Assembly: GCF_002813135.1 (NCBI RefSeq)
Contig: NZ_PHTY01000001.1
Coordinates: 739,501 to 803,500 of the forward strand
Source of the DNA: Ulvibacter sp. MAR_2010_11
GTDB lineage: Bacteria; Bacteroidota; Bacteroidia; Flavobacteriales; Flavobacteriaceae
Reading direction: 5' to 3'
Length of the DNA stretch: 64,000 bases
In this document: positions 45,112 through 52,821 of the stretch, one piece after another
Layout of the letters: every line of letters begins with the position of its first letter
Numbering within the stretch: the stretch's first letter is position 1
Translations under genes and position numbers: made by a program
Notes under the pieces: model-generated
The model's input: only the letters and a program-made list of their open reading frames with translations
The model's database searches: none
Told to the model about the DNA's origin: nothing

Positions 45112-45711
45112 ATGCGAAAATTTATACCAGTACTCTTATTTGTAATATCCTTTCAAGTAACTGCTCAAGTGCAAGATGGAACACTAACCATTAACGGTTC
45201 CCCAAATTATTCTCAGGGTAGTCCCACCATGGAAGCAGGATTAGATGATTCTGATCCTATTATAAGTGTGATACAGCCGGAGCTCGCTTTTATATTGAAC
45301 CCTACTATAAACCCTATTACGGGTGTTACGACCACATCCGAACAAAATTGCGAGACTGTATATCGATATAAGGTGTTTTTGAATACAACAAATGCCCCCG
45401 CCGGCGCGATTATACAGGCTCGAACCTTTGCGAATAGTGGTCAACGATTTCCACTGGCAAATATTTATGACCAATTGCCCCCAGTGCTTCAGTATTTTGG
45501 CCCTAGAGATTTGTATCCGGCGACTTCCTCAGATCCCGATGGTTATGTTACTATACCCGACGATCCCACGATTGCCATTAAGGTCTTCGAATTTTATGGT
45601 TGTCGTGAAAATATTCCCATTGAATTCAGAATAATACCAACGGTTTTTAATGAAGCGGGTACTTCTAATTTTGACATTTTTTATACTATTACAGCAACGG
45701 TATTTGAATAA
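45112..45711 (+). CDS. Secreted pilin-like protein (minor subunit 2)
   Basis: A 199-residue protein 4 bp after the previous gene. Signal peptide MRKFIPVLLFVISFQVTAQ; a central pair of Cys residues (TSEQNCETVYRY and FYGCREN) could form a disulphide; end NFDIFYTITATVF is a typical terminal strand. Probably the third secreted subunit of the fibre-like locus. Function inferred from position only. Confidence 0.6.
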   Translation: MRKFIPVLLFVISFQVTAQVQDGTLTINGSPNYSQGSPTMEAGLDDSDPIISVIQPELAFILNPTINPITGVTTTSEQNCETVYRYKVFLNTTNAPAGAIIQARTFANSGQRFPLANIYDQLPPVLQYFGPRDLYPATSSDPDGYVTIPDDPTIAIKVFEFYGCRENIPIEFRIIPTVFNEAGTSNFDIFYTITATVFE

Positions 45712-45875
45712 ATTACTTTGCACAGTTGTTGGCATGTTCTTTTGGCATGCTAAAGCGCCTGGTTTACTAGCAATTTGTTGTATTATTTTGACAAATATGT
45801 AAATATAATAGCAGTTGAATTATACGTTCGAGGCAACACTTAATCCTTATTAACTACTCATCTTTAAAATTTTTT

Positions 45876-45944
45876 CATTGGTCTATACAATTCGTCCACT
45901 GAACGAAAAATGAATTCATTGAATTCGTTTTGTAAATATGTTTG
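45876..45944 (+). promoter_or_regulatory. Box-pair promoter of the C1q-like QVG gene
   Basis: Box 1 CATTGGTCTATAC (GGTC at 45880) and box 2 GAACGAAAA (45901) are 21 bp apart. The -7 element TATGTTTG is at 45937-45944, 57 bp from box 1 and 34 bp before the ATG. The geometry is the same as at 39297 and 40201. Confidence 0.68.
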
Positions 45945-45970
45945 CATTATAACACTTTAAAACAATAGAC

Positions 45971-46672
45971 ATGAAGCTTATTCTACTAACAACCCTAATA
46001 TTATTTGCATTTTCAACTCAGGTTCTATCACAAGTGGGTGTAGGGACGGTAAACCCAACTGCGGCGCTAGATATCAATGGCGATTTAAGAATTAGAACAA
46101 TTATTTCAGAAACAGACTTAGAAATCGCTAAAGATTCGGTTTTGGTAATTTCTCGAGATGGGACGGTAAAAAGTATTACTTCTGAAGCAATATTTAATAG
46201 CGTAAAAAAAACAGTGACCAAAGCAAATTTTCTAGGTACAACCGATTTGGATATCAATTTGCTTAGTGGTTCACCTATTTTGTTGCCATTTGATGGAGAA
46301 CTAATCGATTTAAATGAAGAGTATGATACATCAAGCTACAGTTTCACTCCTAAACAAGATGGATATTACAGGATCTTTGGTACTGTAAACCTCGCACCAG
46401 ATGACCTGCTTGGAGCAACCTCATCATTGGGTGTGTCTTTGCAAGTACGAAACGGAGCTACCGTGATCTCAGAAGCTTCTTCTGCCTTAGTAGGAGCCAT
46501 TGTAGGAACGACAGATATCTATTTACAACCCATTCGTACCGTCCAAACCATTGCGTATTTAACCACAAGTGATGTAATTGGTTTTTATTTACTCAATAAC
46601 GATACGGCTCCCCTGGATATTGACTTATTAACAGGAGATAACGCATATATATTTATCGAAAAGGTTAAGTAA
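45971..46672 (+). CDS. QVGVGT-type secreted protein with C1q-like domain
   Basis: A 233-residue protein: signal peptide MKLILLTTLILFAFSTQVLS, QVGVGTVNPTAALDINGDLRI, a linker, and a C1q/TNF-like domain from ~115 (YSFTPKQDGYYRIFGTVNL ... GDNAYIFIEKV at the end). The C1q fold usually trimerises and binds ligands, so it may be a surface adhesin. Unlike the paralogues at 24.7-27.5 kb it has the box-pair promoter, linking it to the H-NOX/LytTR regulon. Confidence 0.72.
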   Translation: MKLILLTTLILFAFSTQVLSQVGVGTVNPTAALDINGDLRIRTIISETDLEIAKDSVLVISRDGTVKSITSEAIFNSVKKTVTKANFLGTTDLDINLLSGSPILLPFDGELIDLNEEYDTSSYSFTPKQDGYYRIFGTVNLAPDDLLGATSSLGVSLQVRNGATVISEASSALVGAIVGTTDIYLQPIRTVQTIAYLTTSDVIGFYLLNNDTAPLDIDLLTGDNAYIFIEKVK

Positions 46673-46942
46673 TACGTCGTTTATGCTCCTCGTAGCGCAT
46701 CTTACATTTTGCGTAACTTAGGTCAATTGAATAAATAAGAAAACGAATTAGCATATAACAACTACGACATTAATACAATTAGTTTAAGTTCCGCTCGTCT
46801 CCCTGCTTTAACCATCGGACTATCGAAAATGGTGATTCACCGACAAAGCACTGATAATGTTTTTGTTTCTTTTGATATTCGAACAAATTCTATGGACAGA
46901 ATGGAATTAGTTTAACTCATCACCTAATTAATTGACATTGAA
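46673..46942. other. Upstream region of the hydrolase/kinase pair
   Basis: 270 bp without an ORF. A weaker version of the box motif may occur: TATCGAAAA at 46821-46829 lies 37 bp before TGTTTTTG (46858-46865), but the matching box 1 is poor. No terminator is visible after the C1q-like gene. Confidence 0.4.
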
Positions 46943-47518
46943 ATGAAAAAAGCCATAATCCTTATTGGGTATCAGAACGATTACTTTGCAAAAGATGGTA
47001 TCTTACGATCCGTCGTTGAAGAATCCTCCAAAATTACGGATATCATCAGGAATACCGTGAACCTAATTGCCAATACCAATCATATCCCCATAATTTCTAC
47101 TCCTATCATTTTTTCTGAAAATTATGAAGAACTCTCAGATCCAGTTGGCATCTTGGAAACTATAAAATCGGTAAAAGGTTTTAAGAAAGGAACGAAAGGC
47201 GCAGAAACGATAGATGAGATCAAGGCTTTCGGTGATAGAATTACTAACATCCCAGGTAAATTAGGACTTAATGCCTTTGTAAATACCCCGCTAGATTCAT
47301 TTCTAAAAGAACACCACATTGAGCACTTACTAATTGCAGGCACTGTTGCTTCAATCTGTATTGATAGTACGGGTAGGTCTGCCTTCGAAAAAGGATATAA
47401 GGTCACTATGCTATCTGATTGTATTTCAGGTCGCACCAATTTTGAAAAGGATTTTTATTGTGATGAGATATTTCCTTTATATGCTACTGTGGAAACGTCA
47501 ATAGAGCATAACTTTTAG
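46943..47518 (+). CDS. Isochorismatase-family cysteine hydrolase
   Basis: A 191-residue enzyme of the isochorismatase-like superfamily. The catalytic triad is readable: Asp13 (GYQNDYF), Lys106 (NIPGKLGLNAF) and Cys139 (AGTVASICIDST). Substrate could be nicotinamide, N-carbamoyl compounds or a phenolic ester; it cannot be assigned here. It lies 18 bp before a GAF kinase and is probably co-transcribed with it. Confidence 0.85.
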   Translation: MKKAIILIGYQNDYFAKDGILRSVVEESSKITDIIRNTVNLIANTNHIPIISTPIIFSENYEELSDPVGILETIKSVKGFKKGTKGAETIDEIKAFGDRITNIPGKLGLNAFVNTPLDSFLKEHHIEHLLIAGTVASICIDSTGRSAFEKGYKVTMLSDCISGRTNFEKDFYCDEIFPLYATVETSIEHNF

Positions 47519-47536
47519 TTGAAATAATTCTAGTTT

Positions 47537-48754
47537 ATGAACGATCCAGAATCACTAAATATTCAAATCCAGAATCGATTAGTAGAACAACTTACTATAA
47601 AAAATAGTGAGCTAACATTGATCAATTCTTTTTCACAAGCACTGCACCATGTCTTGAATACTATAGATGTAACAAATTTGTTGATAGAGAAATTTAATAT
47701 TTACTTCGGAAATCAATGGTGTGAAATTTATTTGATGGATGAGGAAAAAGAACATTTGATAAGGGTAAATACAGACTCGGAAACGATAAGTAATAGTGAT
47801 GTGGTCTGTTGCGGAGTTGGCTTAATTGGAATCGTTGGAGTTAATGGAAAAGCAAAAATTTTAGTGGGCAACAACGAAGGAATAAATTCTCAAGATTCCG
47901 CGGCCACTTTGAGTGAAATAGCTGTGCCCTTAGTGCATAATGGCAAAGATGTTGTTGGCGTAATATACTCTAAACATGAGGAGCTTGATTTTTTCGATCA
48001 TAACCAATTAAAGACGATAGAGACAATGGCTTCTATAGCAGCATCTAAAATTCTACAAATTGAAAACCTTACCAAAATTAAAAACTATCAAACGCTGTTG
48101 GAAGAGTATGTGCATATAGTTTCACATGATTTAAAATCGCCACTAAGATCCATAAATGCTCTAATATCGTGGATACAGGAGGATAATGAAGGGAAATTAA
48201 GCCAAGAAACGAGCAAAAATTTTGATCTTATCGACGACACTTTGTTTCAAATGGATAATCTAATAACCAATACACTTAACTATTCCAGAATGGATTATGA
48301 TGTATTTGAAGAGGAAAGGGTTAATTTAAACGATCTTATCCAAGACATAGAAAACACACTCCAATTTGGGGAATATATAACTTTTATAAAACCTGATCAG
48401 CTCCCAACTATCAAAGGAAATAGAACAAAGTTCATGCAAATATTTCAAAACCTTATTGAGAACGCCATAAAATATATTGACAAGACCGAGGGATTGATTA
48501 CTATTGATTTTACTTCAAATGTAGAATTCTATACTTTTTCAATTCAAGACAACGGAGTTGGAATTAAAGAGATTTATTTTGAAAAGATATTTCAAATATT
48601 TCAAACGCTCGATGATAAGAAAGAATCTTCTGGAATTGGGCTTTCTATAGTGAAAAAGTTAGTAAACAATTATGGAGGGAAAATTTGGCTTCAAAGTAAT
48701 ATTGGATTGGGCACAACTTTTTTCTTCACAATAAAAAAACACCAATCCCCTTGA
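47537..48754 (+). CDS. GAF-domain histidine kinase, paralogue of the H-NOX kinase
   Basis: A 405-residue soluble kinase: GAF domain (~20-170, MDEEKEHLIRVNTDSET, IAVPLVHNGKDVVGVIY), HisKA with His in YVHIVSHDLKSPLRSINAL (~195), and HATPase_c (NLIENAIKYID, IQDNGVGI, ESSGIGLSIVKKL). The last ~210 residues are strikingly similar to the H-NOX kinase (identical IVSHDLKSPLRSI and similar ESSGIGL). Without a receiver it may feed the same Hpt/LytTR relay or the single-domain regulator. Confidence 0.88.
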   Translation: MNDPESLNIQIQNRLVEQLTIKNSELTLINSFSQALHHVLNTIDVTNLLIEKFNIYFGNQWCEIYLMDEEKEHLIRVNTDSETISNSDVVCCGVGLIGIVGVNGKAKILVGNNEGINSQDSAATLSEIAVPLVHNGKDVVGVIYSKHEELDFFDHNQLKTIETMASIAASKILQIENLTKIKNYQTLLEEYVHIVSHDLKSPLRSINALISWIQEDNEGKLSQETSKNFDLIDDTLFQMDNLITNTLNYSRMDYDVFEEERVNLNDLIQDIENTLQFGEYITFIKPDQLPTIKGNRTKFMQIFQNLIENAIKYIDKTEGLITIDFTSNVEFYTFSIQDNGVGIKEIYFEKIFQIFQTLDDKKESSGIGLSIVKKLVNNYGGKIWLQSNIGLGTTFFFTIKKHQSP

Positions 48755-49097
48755 AAATACTTACATGATTAGATTATTTTTTCTGTGAGGGTTAAGTTGT
48801 TATGAACTCAATTCTTCGGAGGTTATAGTCATTCCTATTGAAAAACAATTGCTCCATCATCGGGTGTATGGAATCAAACAGATTTGAACTTTTTACTGAC
48901 GCTAGAAAGCCCTTTATCAAATAAGCTTAAAGGAAGTTTGTAAGTCGACGAATCTAATACTACTTATCTTTTATACAATTATAGCTTCATACAAATTGAA
49001 TAAAAAAAGATTGTACCATGCTTAGAATAGAGACAATCTAAGAATTGCTGTTTCATATCAATTATATAAATTGGGGAGTTCTAAACTTCTCTTTGGT
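48755..49097. other. Gene-free gap after the GAF kinase
   Basis: 343 bp, AT-rich. I see no terminator, tRNA or ORF with support. It leads into the decayed T9SS gene. Confidence 0.4.
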
Positions 49098-49500
49098 TTA
49101 CCTTTTAACTAATTTTTTTACAACAGAACCTACATCAGTATTTAATCTTAAAAAATATACTCCAATTTTAAACGCTGATTCATTAACTTGATTGAAGTTT
49201 TCTGTTTTGGTCTGAATTATTTCACCTAAGAGGTTACTAACTTGAATAGATTTTATCTTAATTGCAGGGCTTATTTCTATGAAAAAACCTCATCCATAGG
49301 ACTTGGATAGATTGAAATTTCATTCCTTAACAAATCTGAAACTCCTAATTGACAATCATCTGTTATGGTAGGATTACCATCAATAAACCAATTATCATAA
49401 GGAGGACCTCCCCTGAAATTACTGCAGTTGGTTCGTCCACTTGATAACATTGTAGGTTTGGATTATCATTAATCACCAAATACAATATTTGTGGTGACAT
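49098..49500 (-). pseudogene. Decayed LRR protein with T9SS sorting domain
   Basis: Minus-strand translation shows VINDNPNLQCYQVDE, then after a frameshift DNWFIDGNPTITDDCQLGV and NEISIYPSPMDEVF. After a second shift come KSIQVSNLLGEIIQTK and KIGVYFLRLNTDVGSVVKKL with a TAA at 49098-49100. It parallels the end of the intact gene at 12734 (NPNLSCIQVDD, VYPNPVEELLFIES, SGMYFLKV). Two frame breaks and a missing LRR region mark it as a fossil; homology starts abruptly at 49500. Confidence 0.8.
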
Positions 49501-49739
49501 TTTTTTAATGTATTATGCACACCTTAGAAGTTAATTGCACACCTAGATGCACACCTTTTTAGAAGAAAAACCTGGCATTCTGGCTGTAAACAAAAAAAGC
49601 CCCCGCCTCCACATTCTTTTCGGACGGGCAGGCATCCATTTATGAACAAATAAATATTTCCTTAAACAAAAAAAGCCCATCCATATGGATAAGCTTCTCA
49701 TTGGTTTATTACTAAACCACATGCCAATTTTAAACTTAA
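49501..49739. other. Short repeats and terminator-like hairpins
   Basis: Three copies of GCACACCT lie at 49517, 49537 and 49549. Two terminator-like hairpins follow, at about 49589-49637 and 49670-49700. The second (AGCTTATCC / GGATGGGCT on the minus strand, then T7) belongs to the SRPBCC gene or is a stray copy of the tRNA-Asp terminator. No gene is supported. Confidence 0.55.
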
Positions 49740-50168
49740 TCAAGTAGAAAAATGTGCTTTAAGATCCTGCAATAAGGCATGATAAATGGGGTTGCAGAAG
49801 TCGGCAACTCCACCTTCTTTATCCCTTTGCCATTTGCAAGTCCAAACAACGAGACTTGTATTATCCTCCGTAATCGGTAATACTTTTACGTTTCCGATAT
49901 AACCATCGACATTATCCTTAGATAGTGGGCCAGGGCCATCATCGATACTATAAGAGAACGATTTTTCTTGGGGATTCATCGCTTTTAAAGTTTCGGAAAA
50001 AGCACCATTTAATACTCTTTTTGCACCAACTTCATCAGATTTGCGGTCTCCAACTGGATCTAGTTGATTTACCACATTTTTGCTCCATGACATATCATGG
50101 AAATTCTTTAAGGTATCGAACACCTTTTCAGCTGATGCTTTTATAACTGCTGAATTATAACACTCCAT
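49740..50168 (-). CDS. SRPBCC (START-like) family protein
   Basis: A 142-residue protein of the polyketide cyclase/SRPBCC helix-grip fold: AVIKASAEKVFDTLKNFHDMSW at the start, SYSIDDGPGPLSKDNVDGYIGNV centrally, and a long C-terminal helix with HALLQDLKAHF. It probably binds a hydrophobic ligand; no specific substrate is indicated. Monocistronic, between the tRNA-Asp terminator and a terminator-like copy. Confidence 0.85.
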   Translation of the reverse strand: MECYNSAVIKASAEKVFDTLKNFHDMSWSKNVVNQLDPVGDRKSDEVGAKRVLNGAFSETLKAMNPQEKSFSYSIDDGPGPLSKDNVDGYIGNVKVLPITEDNTSLVVWTCKWQRDKEGGVADFCNPIYHALLQDLKAHFST

Positions 50169-50276
50169 GTTCTATAATTTTAAATTAAATCCTTAAATAT
50201 AATGCTTTTTTACTGTTTATCAATCACTTAGCTATTCTTCTTTAAACTGGCTCCGTGAAAAGAATTTATCCCAAAC

Positions 50277-50315
50277 AAAAAAAGCCTCTCCATCTAAGGA
50301 AAAGCTTCTCATTGG
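50277..50315 (-). terminator. Terminator of tRNA-Asp
   Basis: Minus-strand hairpin AGCTTTTCC / GGAGAGGCT (nine pairs including G-U) with loop TTAGAT and a T7 tail, 55 bp after the tRNA 3' end. A close copy lies at 49670-49700. Confidence 0.75.
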
Positions 50316-50368
50316 TTTATTTCTAAACCACAAGCCACATTTAAGTGACTCAACACAACATTTTAGTG

Positions 50369-50442
50369 CGGTCTGGACGAGACTCGAACTCGCGACCCCC
50401 TGCGTGACAGGCAGGTATTCTAACCAACTGAACTACCAGACC
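50369..50442 (-). tRNA. tRNA-Asp (anticodon GTC)
   Basis: 74-nt cloverleaf on the minus strand: acceptor GGTCTGG pairing with CCAGACC, D-arm around AGTTGG, anticodon loop TGTCACG (anticodon GTC), T-arm GTTCGAGTC, discriminator G; CCA is not encoded. I found no second copy of its 3' end that would mark an integration site in this window. Confidence 0.96.
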
Positions 50443-50650
50443 GTTGCTAAGCCCTTAGGCTTGTTAGCATACCAACATTTTACTGTTAGCGGTGGCAAAT
50501 ATACACCCCTTATTTATTACCACAAACAATTTTTTTAAAAATTTATAGAAAAAAAGCCTCTGACTTAATCCAGCCATCATTTCACTTGATAATCAAAGCT
50601 TAAAGCTTATGGCTTATAGCATTTGGCTAAAAGCGCTCTCCCCTTTTCAG

Positions 50651-50720
50651 CTCACTGCTCACTACTCACTACTCACTACTCACTACTCACTACTCACTAC
50701 TCACTACTCACTACTCACTA
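50651..50720. repeat. Heptanucleotide minisatellite after DUF58
   Basis: About ten tandem units of CTCACTA/ACTCACT (7-bp period). Read on the minus strand the unit is TAGTGAG, which puts TAG-TGA in each of the three frames every 21 nt. It starts 4 bp after the stop codon of the DUF58 gene. Confidence 0.9.
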
Positions 50721-50723
50721 AAA

Positions 50724-51653
50724 CTAGCCAAACTTCTGCCTTTCCACCAAATACGTAGTAAGTATCTTATTAAACCGCTCCTTGATATCCACCGGCACAT
50801 ACTTTATCCTGTATAACCCGCATTTTAACTGTAACTCTGTAAAATAGTTTTGTACGGCCTCCTCATACGATTCCTTGATATTGTCTGCATACAAATTTAC
50901 ATGCTCGCCGGTTTCCACATCTACAAAGCGCTTCGGTCTATTATTAAAATCGAATTCAATTTCGGTTTCCTTGTCGTAGGTATGAAACAACACTACCTCG
51001 TGTTTGTTGTATTTTAAATGTTGCAGGGCCTCAAATAATTTTTCTTCCTCCACATCACTCTGAAACATATCGGTAAACAGAAACACCAGCGATCTCCGCT
51101 TCAGTTTTTCGGCAATTAAATGCAAATGTGAATAGGTTTTCGTCTGTATTTGCTTGCTTGATTGTGATATTGCATTATTAAGATGACTTAAAAGCATGTG
51201 GTGATGTCGCTCGCTTCCCTTTTCCGAAGCATAGAACTCGTACACATCACTATAAATACTCATCCCCACGGCATCGCGTTGACGCTTGAGCAAATTCATA
51301 ATCGCCGCGCTCGCCAGTACCGAAAATCCAATCTTATTCAACGAATTGATATTAAACTGCTTCAGTTTGGGATAATGCATCGAACTGCTGTTGTCGATAA
51401 TTAAGTGACACCGCAAATTGGTCTCTTCCTCGTAGCGCTTGGTATACAGCTTGTCGGTTTTGGCGTAGAGCTTCCAGTCGATATGCTTGGTGCTTTCGCC
51501 GTTGTTGTAGATCTTGTGCTCCGCAAATTCGGCCGAAAAACCGTGAAACGGACTCTTATGCAAGCCCGAAATAAACCCTTCCACCACCTGAGTAGCGAGC
51601 AGCTCCAGATTCTTAAATCCGGTAATTTCGTTTATTTCTTTTTCTATATTCAT
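50724..51653 (-). CDS. DUF58 domain protein
   Basis: A 309-residue protein of the DUF58/MoxR-associated family: conserved GFSAEFAEHKIYNNGESTKHIDWKLYAKTDKLYTK (in pieces), then a vWA-like fold with LIIDNSSSMHY and LFTDMFQSDVEE. DUF58 proteins usually neighbour a MoxR ATPase; none is in view. Probably involved in envelope or protein-complex maturation. No signal peptide. Confidence 0.88.
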   Translation of the reverse strand: MNIEKEINEITGFKNLELLATQVVEGFISGLHKSPFHGFSAEFAEHKIYNNGESTKHIDWKLYAKTDKLYTKRYEEETNLRCHLIIDNSSSMHYPKLKQFNINSLNKIGFSVLASAAIMNLLKRQRDAVGMSIYSDVYEFYASEKGSERHHHMLLSHLNNAISQSSKQIQTKTYSHLHLIAEKLKRRSLVFLFTDMFQSDVEEEKLFEALQHLKYNKHEVVLFHTYDKETEIEFDFNNRPKRFVDVETGEHVNLYADNIKESYEEAVQNYFTELQLKCGLYRIKYVPVDIKERFNKILTTYLVERQKFG

Positions 51654-51706
51654 TGTTGGTGAAGGGTAAAGCGTGAAGGGTGAAGCGCTTTTACTTTTTT
51701 CATTCT

Positions 51707-52054
51707 TTAATTGTTTCTTACATAATTTCTTGTTCCCAGCAGTAATTTTCTAACAGAAATTAATAAATTATTCAAGTCGGTGTTCTCAGAAATAAAACCA
51801 AGTCTGATAGCTAATTGATATTGGGTTTCGACCTCAGATAATGATCCTAGAGATATACTAAGAAATTGTTGAAATTCCTTATTACTCTTTCTGGCAGCTC
51901 CTTCAGCAATATTCGATGGAATTGAGATAGCTGCTCTTTTTATTTGACTTGTTAAACCGTAAACTTCTTCCTTTGGAAATGCTCGAGTGATGGTGTAAAT
52001 AGCCTCTGCTAAATCCATACTCTTCTTCCAAACATCCATTTCTTTATGATTCAT
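51707..52054 (-). CDS. Four-helix bundle protein (S23/IVP-like)
   Basis: A 115-residue protein with the family signature VYGLTSQIKRAAISIPSNIAEG and EFQQFLSISLGSLSEVETQ. These small four-helix proteins are often found in rRNA intervening sequences and in variable intergenic places in Bacteroidota; function unknown. It lies between two minisatellite tracts, consistent with a mobile or recently inserted gene. Confidence 0.88.
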   Translation of the reverse strand: MNHKEMDVWKKSMDLAEAIYTITRAFPKEEVYGLTSQIKRAAISIPSNIAEGAARKSNKEFQQFLSISLGSLSEVETQYQLAIRLGFISENTDLNNLLISVRKLLLGTRNYVRNN

Positions 52055-52073
52055 TATAATTTCAAATCAATTC

Positions 52074-52170
52074 TCTTCACACTTCACACTTCACCCTTCA
52101 CGCTTCACCCTTCACTACTCACCACTCACTCTTCACTACTCACCCTTCACCCTTCACCCTTCACACTTCA
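52074..52170. repeat. Heptanucleotide minisatellite after clpP
   Basis: About 13 degenerate units of (C/T)TCAC(A/C/T)(A/C/T), e.g. CTTCACA and TTCACCC. On the minus strand the clpP stop TAG is the first base of the unit and is followed in frame by TGA. A shorter inverted-orientation tract (GGTGAAGGG type) lies at 51658-51690. Confidence 0.85.
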
Positions 52171-52716
52171 CTATTTAGCCACTCCATCCACAATTCCATA
52201 CGCCACACTCTCCTCAGCACCCATCCAGTGATCTCTATTAAAATCTTTCATCACCTTCTCGACTTTCTGCCCGCAATTTTTTGCCAGAATCTGAGCGCTC
52301 AACTCTTTGGTTTTTAATATTTCCTGAGCCGTAATTTCAATATCACTTGCTTGTCCGCGTGCGCCACCGCTGGGCTGATGAATCATCACCCGCGCATGAG
52401 GTTGAATAAATCGTCTACCTTTTTTCCCTGCCGAAAGCAAAATACTTCCCATAGAAGCGGCGAGTCCGGTGCAAATGGTCGAAACGGGACTTTTAAGGCT
52501 TTGAATAGTATCGTAAATTGAAAATCCGCTGGTGACATATCCACCCGGACTGTTAATATAAAACTGAATCTCGTCTTTGCTCACCGAATCCAGATACAGC
52601 AAACGATCTACCACGTGTTTGGCACTTTTATCGTCTACCATCCCCCATAAAAACACCTTGCGATCGTTTAATAATTGGTTGTCTATCCTGTCCTGAACTT
52701 TAATTACTTTCTCCAT
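52171..52716 (-). CDS. clpP: ATP-dependent Clp protease proteolytic subunit
   Basis: A ~181-residue ClpP (start MEKVIKVQDRID at 52716; 52731 is an alternative). Catalytic Ser in CTGLAASMGSILLSAG, His in RVMIHQPSGG and the later Asp are in place. It partners ClpX/ClpA for protein turnover. It lacks the longer N-terminal propeptide of the main flavobacterial ClpP, so it may be a second paralogue. Short C-terminus ends GIVDGVAK. Confidence 0.9.
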   Translation of the reverse strand: MEKVIKVQDRIDNQLLNDRKVFLWGMVDDKSAKHVVDRLLYLDSVSKDEIQFYINSPGGYVTSGFSIYDTIQSLKSPVSTICTGLAASMGSILLSAGKKGRRFIQPHARVMIHQPSGGARGQASDIEITAQEILKTKELSAQILAKNCGQKVEKVMKDFNRDHWMGAEESVAYGIVDGVAK

Positions 52717-52771
52717 ATTGTAGTAGGCCACTGTGGCGCTTGTTTAATTTTTACTAATTCACTAAAATAAG

Positions 52772-52800
52772 AAAAGGCTCAGCATACTGCCAAGCCTTTT
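52772..52800 (-). terminator. Terminator of trxA
   Basis: Minus-strand stem AAAAGGCT/AGCCTTTT extended inside by GGCA/TGCT around a 3-nt loop, 22 bp after the trxA stop. Confidence 0.85.
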
Positions 52801-52821
52801 ACATATTATTTCTATAAACTG

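Noticed and set aside
46796-46865. Sixth box-pair promoter upstream of the isochorismatase gene
   Set aside because: Box 2 and a TGTTTTTG element have about the right spacing, but box 1 is poor (the CGTC at 46796 is 25 bp, not 21 bp, upstream), so it is left as unproven.
49543-49743. A 66-aa minus-strand frame
   Set aside because: It spans two terminator-like hairpins and encodes no recognisable protein.
50369-50442. tRNA-Asp as an att site of an integrated element
   Set aside because: No second copy of the tRNA 3' end and no integrase gene in the window.
50651-50720. Possible CRISPR array
   Set aside because: The 7-bp units are contiguous with no spacers.
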